Shown in pieces: positions 5,866 through 10,978 of a stretch of 10,978 nt of DNA (the stretch's first letter is position 1; each line of letters opens with the position of its first letter). This DNA is from Fimbriimonadaceae bacterium (lineage in GTDB: Bacteria > Armatimonadota > Fimbriimonadia > Fimbriimonadales > Fimbriimonadaceae): NCBI GenBank assembly GCA_947447315.1, contig CANFJD010000066.1, positions 1 through 10,978 on the forward strand, in the 5' to 3' direction. The position numbers and the translations under genes are program-made. The notes under the pieces were generated by a model. The model worked only from the letters and a program-made list of their open reading frames with translations, was not told the origin of the DNA and did no database searches.

Positions 5866-8544
5866 GTGAAGCGTTTGCGATTCATTGGGTTCTTGTTGCC
5901 GGCAGTTTTGGCGGGCTGCGGAGGAGCGGGCGGTGGCTCGGACAGCATTTCGCCGACGCCGACGCCGACTCCGGCTGCCGAAAAGGGTACGGCACTATTT
6001 GATGTGGATGTTGCTTCCGGTAAGGTGCAGATTCAGCCCTTGGAGACTGACGGAGCCAAGACCGGTAAAGGCAGATCCGCGGTTCTGACCGGCGGCGCGG
6101 TGACATTCGAAACGACAACCTTATTGGCCGAAGGCGGAGAAGTAGGTAGACGCTCGATCAAAGTCCGCCTTAAGAATAATCTCAATGAAGCCATCGGCGG
6201 GGGACGACCGATTCGAATTCAGTTTGGCCCTATTGGTCCGGCGACAAATTACGAAACTGACATCAGAGATCGGGCGGTCGTAAGTTCCGCTTTTCGCTGT
6301 GCAGGAAACGGCTACGACGATGGACCGGCAACCACGGCTCTCACTTCATTCCCCTCGGCGGTGGCGGTCGGTCAGGATGGAAGTATCTACTTTAACGGAA
6401 CCGACGCTCGCCTACGAAAACTGCAGGATGGCTACATTTCGACCGTAGCACTTTCTGTTCCGGCGGATTCGCTCGCCTACCTTCGCGATCCGGCGACCGG
6501 ACGTGAGTATCTGGTGGCCCCTTGCTCAACGCTTCACTCGGTTAAGTTGATCGCGATCAGTTCTGGATTGGTGACAACAATTGGCGGTGCGGATGCAACT
6601 CCCGGTAATACGGACGGAACCTCGGCGGCCTCCCGATTCAACGGGCCGCGCGGGGTTGCGATTGATTCGGCGGTGAACCAGATCCTAGTGTCAGATACCG
6701 GAAACGGTTCAATCCGTACGCTCACATATGCCTTTACAGCTAGCAATTTGACGGTCAGTGCGGTCGCGACTCGATCCTCTGGACTAACCGATCCCCGAGC
6801 GCTAGCGGTGTCAAATAATCGGTCGGTACTGGTGACGGAGACATCGTTGAACCGCGTTCGAATTTTCCTTGCGGCAACCGGAAAGTCGGTCGTTTTCGGC
6901 AGTTTGGGTAACGCGGTGGGAGATGGCAGCGCGGCTCTGTTTTCTACTCCATTGGGCGTAACTGCCGTTGGTGACACGTTCTACCTGGCGGATAACGGAA
7001 ACAATCAGATCAAGCGGATCGTTCTTAAAGGAACGGCGGCACCGCTGATTGCGAAGAACTGGAGTGTGGCGCTGGTGGCAGGGTTCGGCTCGTCTGGATA
7101 TTTGGATGGCACCGGAAGTTCCGCATTGTTTGGGTCAGCGGTCGGTCTAGCAACGGAGCCCGGTGGACGATTGCTTGTCGCGGACAATGGATCGAACGCG
7201 GTGCGCCGCATCGTTTCGCAAGGCTCATTCGATTTTGGCACGCCGGACGGAACCTCGGTCGGTCAACCAAAGCTGACGAATCCAACGGGATTTGCCGACC
7301 TTAATGGTTTGCAACGACCCTACATCGATATTAATCAGCGAGTGGAACCGGGACAGACGATCGAAGCGGGCGAATGGCAGTTCTCGATTCCGGCAACGGT
7401 TAACGCGTTTCGCTTTGCCGTGACGGTGGAAGCTCCCACTAGCGTTTACGCGGGACTTGAAGCGGTATTGAACGCGAGTAACGGCGCGGGGTCGCCTAAC
7501 GTCGTCGCTCAGTTCCTATCTCGAAACAACTCTGGCGGCGGGACGGTCGGCAAATTGGAGAATGTTGCGTTCGATGGCGTGACGACTTACATGTCGACCG
7601 ATGGTGCCGGCAATATTTTCGTCTCCGATGCTTTGTTGAGAATCATCCGCCGAATTGATACCGCGGGCAACGTCACGTTGGTGGCTGGTAAAGCTGGATT
7701 TTCCGGGTCGACCGATGGTAGCGGGTCCGACGCTCGGTTCGGAGTTCCTGACGGAATTCAGGTGAACAAAGCGGGAACGGAAGTAATCGTGGCCGATGAG
7801 CTCAATCACACCATTCGGCGGGTGGCGCTCTATTACGAAGGGGCAGATCCGACAATTGCCTCCAACTGGGGCGTTTCGACCATTGCCGGTGCCGCTGGAA
7901 CTCCCGGAGACGCAACCGGAACCGGTGACGTTGCCCGGCTGCGCGGGCCGGTAGCGGTGACGGGGCCGTCTAATGACGAGCTCTTTCTCACCGAATACAC
8001 CGGATTCCGCATTCGCCAGCTGAGATACGTCGGTGGAAACCGGAACTTAGCGTCCTCTTGGTATCTCGATACCGTGGCGGGGACAGGTGTCGGTGGATTC
8101 GTCGACGGTCCATCCTATACCGCCCGGTTTGGCAACCTGGTCGGTGCCGTTTACTCGGCCGAAGCGAGCAAACTTTATATCTGCGACCGCGGGAATAACC
8201 GAATTCGGGCGATGGATCTGTTGACGAGAACGGTGAGCACGGTTGCGGGTGACGGTGTTAGCGGAACCGCGGACAACGCGGATGCGACTTTGGCAAGATT
8301 CACCTATGTCAATGCCATCACGACCGATGCTACCGGGGTGCTGTATATCGGCGATGCAAGGCGAGTCCGCCGGTTGTTCGATGGGGCGTTGAAGACGGTG
8401 GCCGGGGGCGGCGATGGTTCGGGCACAACCGGCGACAAGGTACTTTTTGTCAACGTTTACGGCCTTGGCATGAATGCCCAGGGAGATGTACTCCTGAATA
8501 ACGATGGTCGCTTGGTCCGTCTCACACGTAAGTTGGGACGGTAG
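5866..8544 (+). CDS. Lipoprotein with two NHL-repeat beta-propellers
   Basis: The product is a predicted 892-residue lipoprotein of unknown function. With the GTG start chosen here, the N-terminus reads as a lipoprotein signal: basic residues at 2, 3 and 5, a hydrophobic core, and lipobox LAGC with Cys18. A Gly/Ser stretch and a Thr-Pro repeat linker (30-36) follow, so it should be anchored to a membrane and exposed outside the cytoplasm. NHL-type blades appear in two sets of about six: 160-450 and 566-887. They carry recurring VAGxxGxxGxxDG and VADxxNxxIRRI-like motifs. Beta-rich segments at 43-130 and 456-535 flank the first set. NHL propellers usually mediate binding rather than catalysis; no enzymatic residues are evident. 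The frame is open up to base 5773, but starting there would bury the signal peptide. TTG at 5875, eight bases after GGAAGAG (5860-5866), is an alternative start. Confidence 0.85.
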   Translation: MKRLRFIGFLLPAVLAGCGGAGGGSDSISPTPTPTPAAEKGTALFDVDVASGKVQIQPLETDGAKTGKGRSAVLTGGAVTFETTTLLAEGGEVGRRSIKVRLKNNLNEAIGGGRPIRIQFGPIGPATNYETDIRDRAVVSSAFRCAGNGYDDGPATTALTSFPSAVAVGQDGSIYFNGTDARLRKLQDGYISTVALSVPADSLAYLRDPATGREYLVAPCSTLHSVKLIAISSGLVTTIGGADATPGNTDGTSAASRFNGPRGVAIDSAVNQILVSDTGNGSIRTLTYAFTASNLTVSAVATRSSGLTDPRALAVSNNRSVLVTETSLNRVRIFLAATGKSVVFGSLGNAVGDGSAALFSTPLGVTAVGDTFYLADNGNNQIKRIVLKGTAAPLIAKNWSVALVAGFGSSGYLDGTGSSALFGSAVGLATEPGGRLLVADNGSNAVRRIVSQGSFDFGTPDGTSVGQPKLTNPTGFADLNGLQRPYIDINQRVEPGQTIEAGEWQFSIPATVNAFRFAVTVEAPTSVYAGLEAVLNASNGAGSPNVVAQFLSRNNSGGGTVGKLENVAFDGVTTYMSTDGAGNIFVSDALLRIIRRIDTAGNVTLVAGKAGFSGSTDGSGSDARFGVPDGIQVNKAGTEVIVADELNHTIRRVALYYEGADPTIASNWGVSTIAGAAGTPGDATGTGDVARLRGPVAVTGPSNDELFLTEYTGFRIRQLRYVGGNRNLASSWYLDTVAGTGVGGFVDGPSYTARFGNLVGAVYSAEASKLYICDRGNNRIRAMDLLTRTVSTVAGDGVSGTADNADATLARFTYVNAITTDATGVLYIGDARRVRRLFDGALKTVAGGGDGSGTTGDKVLFVNVYGLGMNAQGDVLLNNDGRLVRLTRKLGR
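5951..5968 (+). repeat. Three tandem copies of CGCCGA coding a Thr-Pro linker
   Basis: Three perfect copies of the hexamer CGCCGA encode the Pro-Thr alternation just after the lipidated cysteine. Such linkers usually act as flexible tethers holding a lipoprotein's folded part away from the membrane. Slippage could change linker length in steps of two residues without breaking the frame. Confidence 0.7.
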
Positions 8545-8555
8545 CCATCCTCCAG

Positions 8556-8588
8556 ACCGCCCGCTTTCGATTTGCGAAAGCGGGCGGT
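8556..8588 (+). terminator. Strong hairpin after the NHL lipoprotein gene
   Basis: A perfect 14-base-pair inverted repeat (8556-8569 with 8575-8588) encloses the loop ATTTG and begins 12 bases after the lipoprotein stop codon. The stem is GC-rich. It is followed by TATTCTAT-like sequence rather than a run of T, so it is an imperfect intrinsic terminator. It may instead act as a 3'-end stabiliser or depend on Rho. It ends only 15 bases before the icd start codon. Confidence 0.6.
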
Positions 8589-8593
8589 ATTCT
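8588..8593 (+). promoter_or_regulatory. Possible -10 element for icd
   Basis: TATTCT lies 10 bases upstream of the icd ATG and shares its first base with the preceding hairpin. If used, transcription would start about 8600-8601, leaving a leader of only a few bases. That would agree with the absence of a recognisable Shine-Dalgarno sequence before icd. The -35 region 17 bases upstream (TTTCGA, within the hairpin stem) is poor, so this is tentative. Confidence 0.35.
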
Positions 8594-8603
8594 ATCGGGC
8601 AGC

Positions 8604-9902
8604 ATGGCAAGCCCGATTCAAATGACCAGCGCCGGTCTTAACGTTCCGAACGATCCGATTATTCCGTTTATTGAAGGGGACGGAACTGGTCCCGATATTT
8701 GGCGATCAAGCGTCCGCGTATTTGACGCGGCGGTGGAAAAGGCGTTTGGCGGCACCAAAAAGGTTGCCTGGCAAGAAGTTTTGGCGGGGGAAAAGGCGTT
8801 TAACGAAACGGGATCTTGGCTGCCTGACGCCACCCTAGAAGCCTTTGACAAGTACCTGATCGGGATCAAAGGTCCGCTCACCACTCCGGTTGGCGGCGGA
8901 ATTCGGTCGCTCAACGTTGCTCTGCGGCAGATTCTAGATCTCTACGTTTGTCTTCGCCCGGTTATGTGGTTTGAAGGCGTTCCCAGCCCGGTAAAGAAGC
9001 CGGAGGCTGTGGACATGGTCATCTTCCGGGAGAACACGGAGGATATATACGCCGGTATCGAGTACGCGGGCGGAACGGCAGATTCGCAGAAGATTTTGGA
9101 TTTCTTGGCCGAGAACTTTCCGAAGGAGTTTGGCAAGATTCGGTTTGGTACGAAGGCCGCGGGCGACGCTTGGAACGCTAAGCTGGAATCGGTAGGGGCA
9201 CCGGCTCGAGAAAGCGAAGTAATGGTCGGCATTGGGATCAAGCCGGTTAGCTACCTGGGAACCGAGCGATTGGTGCACAGCGCGATCCAGTACGCCATTG
9301 ACAACGGCCGGAAGTCCGTGACGCTGGTGCACAAAGGAAATATCATGAAGTTCACCGAAGGTGGATTCCGTGACTGGGGCTATCAAGTGGCGCGAGAGTT
9401 CTTCGGCGCAGAGGAGATTGATGGCGGACCTTGGTGCCGAATTCCGGAAGGAAAGCCCGGCGCCGGCATTGTGATCAAGGATTCTATCGCCGACATTACG
9501 CTGCAACAGGTTTTGACGCGACCGGAAGATTTTGACGTAATTGCCACGTTGAACCTAAACGGGGACTACCTCAGCGACGCACTAGCGGCTCAGATTGGCG
9601 GAATTGGCATTGCGCCGGGCGCGAACATCAATTACATCACCGGTCACGCGATCTTTGAGGCGACGCACGGTACGGCGCCCAAGTACGCAAATTTGGATAA
9701 GGTGAACCCTTGTTCGGTGATTCTAAGCGGCGAAATGATGTTCCGATACCTGGGTTGGACGGAAGTAGCAGACTTGATTCTGAAGGGAGTCAACGGAGCG
9801 ATCGCCAGTCGACGCGTGACTTACGATTTCGCTCGATTAACGGAAGGCGCAACCGAGATCAAGTGCAGCGAGTTCGGCGATAACATCATCGCGCACATGT
9901 GA
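8604..9902 (+). CDS. icd: Isocitrate dehydrogenase, NADP-dependent (type I)
   Basis: This TCA-cycle enzyme oxidatively decarboxylates isocitrate to 2-oxoglutarate with reduction of NADP+, as a cytoplasmic homodimer. The 432-residue product aligns closely with E. coli Icd. Substrate residues are visible: Ser102, Asn104 and Arg108 in GGGIRSLNVALRQ, Arg118, Arg142 and Tyr149 in FRENTEDIYAG, and Lys244 in LVHKGNIMKF. Metal aspartates appear in NLNGDYLSD (321, 325) and at about 293. NADP preference is indicated by Lys360-Tyr361 in HGTAPKYA and by Tyr407/Arg411 in VTYDFARL, the equivalents of E. coli 344, 345, 391 and 395. Relative to E. coli the N-terminus is about nine residues shorter, and roughly 25 residues are added near 170-208 in the clasp region. 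Ser102 is equivalent to the serine phosphorylated by AceK in enterobacteria; no AceK gene is in the window. The ATG has no clear Shine-Dalgarno. Confidence 0.97.
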   Translation: MASPIQMTSAGLNVPNDPIIPFIEGDGTGPDIWRSSVRVFDAAVEKAFGGTKKVAWQEVLAGEKAFNETGSWLPDATLEAFDKYLIGIKGPLTTPVGGGIRSLNVALRQILDLYVCLRPVMWFEGVPSPVKKPEAVDMVIFRENTEDIYAGIEYAGGTADSQKILDFLAENFPKEFGKIRFGTKAAGDAWNAKLESVGAPARESEVMVGIGIKPVSYLGTERLVHSAIQYAIDNGRKSVTLVHKGNIMKFTEGGFRDWGYQVAREFFGAEEIDGGPWCRIPEGKPGAGIVIKDSIADITLQQVLTRPEDFDVIATLNLNGDYLSDALAAQIGGIGIAPGANINYITGHAIFEATHGTAPKYANLDKVNPCSVILSGEMMFRYLGWTEVADLILKGVNGAIASRRVTYDFARLTEGATEIKCSEFGDNIIAHM

Positions 9903-9925
9903 TTCTCCTATTTGCGTTCCACGAG

Positions 9926-9959
9926 AGACCCCTTCTTCACACTGGTGGAGAAGGGGTCT
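9926..9959 (+). terminator. Hairpin after icd
   Basis: A 15-base-pair stem (9926-9940 with 9945-9959, one G-U wobble) closes a four-base ACTG loop and begins 23 bases after the icd stop. It should end the icd transcript. As with the hairpin before icd, no proper T-run follows (the next bases are GAGTATTTG), so termination may be inefficient or factor-assisted. Confidence 0.65.
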
Positions 9960-9965
9960 GAGTAT

Positions 9966-9994
9966 TTGCACCTAAGAGATTTCGGTGATATAAT
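9966..9994 (+). promoter_or_regulatory. Extended -10 promoter for the small membrane-protein gene
   Basis: A perfect TATAAT (9989-9994) is preceded by TG at 9986-9987, giving the extended -10 form TGnTATAAT. A partial -35, TTGCAC (9966-9971), lies 17 bases upstream. Transcription would begin near 10001 and leave a leader of about 50 bases before the ATG at 10051. The gene is therefore probably transcribed independently of icd. Confidence 0.6.
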
Positions 9995-10050
9995 CGGAGT
10001 TAGGAGCGTCCTTCGCGGGTATTGATTGGCCCTACAGAAGGAGAAAAGCT

Positions 10051-10443
10051 ATGCATCCACTTTTCACATGGCTGCTGGTTGGAATTTTATACCGGGCGTA
10101 TCTCGAGTGCAAACCGCTGGTGCGTCTGCTCGGGTTTGGGCGTCAGGCGGATCGTTATCTGTTGGAGGACACCATTCTGCTTCCCGGATATTTCATGGCC
10201 CTTGTCGGCTTTGATTGCCGACTCATGGTGGTTGGAATTGCCATCGGTTCCGGATTACTTTTTGTGGAATTCTCAATCAAGCGACTGCTGCGGGACGCAT
10301 TAGTCATCGGAATTCTGTGGTTTGGAATTCAATCTCAGTTTCAACCTCTAATCTTGGGCCAGTTTATCGCGATGGGCTACCTATGGTGCCAGCGAAAGTT
10401 TAGTCACCGTTCACAACCGCCCGTGGGTTTGCAGACGCCGTAG
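10051..10443 (+). CDS. Small hypothetical membrane protein
   Basis: The product has 130 residues and I do not recognise its family. Hydrophobic stretches at about 1-17, 41-56, 57-73, 83-93 and 99-113 suggest three or four membrane passes. The tail after residue 113 is basic and polar (residues such as Arg115, Lys116 and Arg120), then rich in Pro and Gln, and would lie in the cytoplasm by the positive-inside rule. Four cysteines or fewer and no catalytic motif are apparent. The start is well supported: AAGGAG at 10038-10043 stands seven bases before the ATG, and a consensus-like promoter lies upstream. Two overlapping open frames in this stretch lack such signals. The gene sits alone between the icd terminator hairpin and a convergent gene, so context gives no functional clue. 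Confidence 0.75.
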   Translation: MHPLFTWLLVGILYRAYLECKPLVRLLGFGRQADRYLLEDTILLPGYFMALVGFDCRLMVVGIAIGSGLLFVEFSIKRLLRDALVIGILWFGIQSQFQPLILGQFIAMGYLWCQRKFSHRSQPPVGLQTP

Positions 10444-10705
10444 CGTCACTGACCCAAATCCCATCGACCAAGTTGTCAAAATTGAATCTCGGCTGCGTAG
10501 TTAGTACGAATAAACCGCCGTCGCTTGCCACGCAAAATTACTGCTGGGTGAATCCGCGGGGAAAATGGTCATGTCCACCCGACAAAAACCGCGGAATCAA
10601 GCCATAAAAACCTGTTGCTTCTCTCTGTAAATCAATAGATAACCCACTGCCTAGTAAAAAATATTGTAGGGCGAAATATTGCGAGCAAAGCACACGACAC
10701 AAACA
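10444..10705. other. Convergent intergenic region without a gene
   Basis: No gene is apparent between the small membrane-protein gene and the terminator of the opposing gene. The region holds two CCGCGG palindromes (10554-10559 and 10589-10594) interleaved with a GGGTG/CACCC pair (10546-10550 and 10576-10580). It also holds an AT-rich patch with two copies of AAATATTG (10659-10666 and 10674-10681). No clear terminator for the plus-strand gene was found. Confidence 0.55.
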
Positions 10706-10736
10706 AAGCCGGTCCGCGAGGATCGCGGACCGGCTT
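10706..10736 (-). terminator. Intrinsic terminator of the minus-strand gene
   Basis: A perfect 13-base-pair GC-rich stem (10706-10718 with 10724-10736) has a five-base loop. Read on the minus strand it is followed by TTTGTTTGTG, a good T-rich tail. It begins about 20 bases past the TAA of the gene at 10756. The tail orientation assigns it to the minus-strand transcript. Confidence 0.8.
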
Positions 10737-10755
10737 CTGGATTGCGGTTGGTGGC

Positions 10756-10978
10756 TTAGTTTCGGATGACCTTGATGAGTCCTACGTTCTCGTAGGTTCC
10801 GGGTCCGACTTCCGGCTTGATGGAGATCTTTCGACCGAAGTCCAGGCGAAGCAGACCGCCGGTGTAACCGACTTCGAAGTTGGGGCCGCTCGGGTTGAAC
10901 ATGCCGTTCAGGTCAGCGATGTCAATCATGCCGCTGTCGTAGAGATCCTTACCGTTCTGGTCGTTGACGAACTTCAGC
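10756..10978 (-). CDS. C-terminal end of an unrecognised, probably highly expressed protein (partial)
   Basis: An open frame enters from the right edge and ends at TAA (10758-10756), giving the last 73 residues of a protein whose start is outside the window. The fragment is rich in Gly, Asn, Asp and Val, with alternating polar and hydrophobic runs (for example GGLLRLDFGRKISI), suggesting beta structure such as in secreted or surface proteins. There is no cysteine and no recognisable motif, and I cannot name the family. Codon use is strongly biased: all Asn (7), Phe (4), Tyr (3) and Lys (5) codons end in C or G, and Ile is almost always ATC. This is unlike the neighbouring genes and supports both the reality of the frame and high expression. 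A strong terminator follows. Confidence 0.75.
   Translation of the reverse strand, partial: LKFVNDQNGKDLYDSGMIDIADLNGMFNPSGPNFEVGYTGGLLRLDFGRKISIKPEVGPGTYENVGLIKVIRN

Noticed and set aside
8047..8610. Open frame of 187 codons on the minus strand
   Set aside because: It lies antisense to the NHL lipoprotein gene, whose frame has clear NHL motifs and a lipoprotein signal. The antisense product shows no family-like motif.
8934..9506. Open frame of 190 codons on the minus strand
   Set aside because: It lies entirely antisense to icd, which is an unambiguous conserved enzyme. The frame is a by-product of codon bias.
10473..10503. TTGTCA as a -35 element of a further plus-strand transcript
   Set aside because: No acceptable -10 lies at 16-18 bases, and no gene follows on that strand.

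Overview
The window is ordinary chromosomal DNA from a free-living, respiring bacterium of moderate GC content (by eye somewhat above 50%). I see no phage, plasmid, insertion-sequence, CRISPR, tRNA or rRNA signature. The split-domain lipoprotein, the nuoLMN order and the style of the isocitrate dehydrogenase would fit an environmental lineage such as Armatimonadota (Fimbriimonadia-like). That placement is an impression, not a demonstration.

Left part, plus strand (1-4910): a tightly packed operon. It holds the 3' half of nuoL, then complete nuoM and nuoN, the three antiporter-like proton-pumping membrane subunits of respiratory complex I. Two bases after nuoN follows a TIM-barrel sugar phosphate isomerase/epimerase-like gene. 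Junctions are a one-base stop/start overlap (nuoL/nuoM) and two-base gaps (nuoM/nuoN and nuoN/isomerase), so the four genes are probably co-transcribed and partly translationally coupled.

Middle (4911-8544): a 421-base gap without a convincing gene contains an AT-rich patch and two small hairpins. A minus-strand OsmC/Ohr-family gene follows. Divergent from it is a large plus-strand lipoprotein of about 892 residues with two NHL beta-propellers. Its best start is a GTG lying where transcription should begin, seven bases after a near-consensus -10 box, which suggests a leaderless mRNA.

Right part (8545-10978): a strong hairpin separates the lipoprotein gene from icd, a complete type I NADP-dependent isocitrate dehydrogenase of the TCA cycle. 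A second long hairpin follows icd. Next is a small, unrecognised membrane protein with its own extended -10 promoter and a strong Shine-Dalgarno site. After about 310 non-coding bases comes a convergent minus-strand gene. Only its last 73 codons are present, with a good intrinsic terminator and codon usage typical of a highly expressed protein.

Functionally the region covers energy metabolism (complex I, isocitrate dehydrogenase), a thiol-dependent peroxide defence gene, and surface or periplasmic proteins of unknown role. I found no convincing new multi-gene system. The points most worth following are the leaderless lipoprotein promoter, the apparent split of a beta-sandwich domain by a propeller, the compact hairpin/promoter junction before icd, and possible structured RNAs in the two long gaps.
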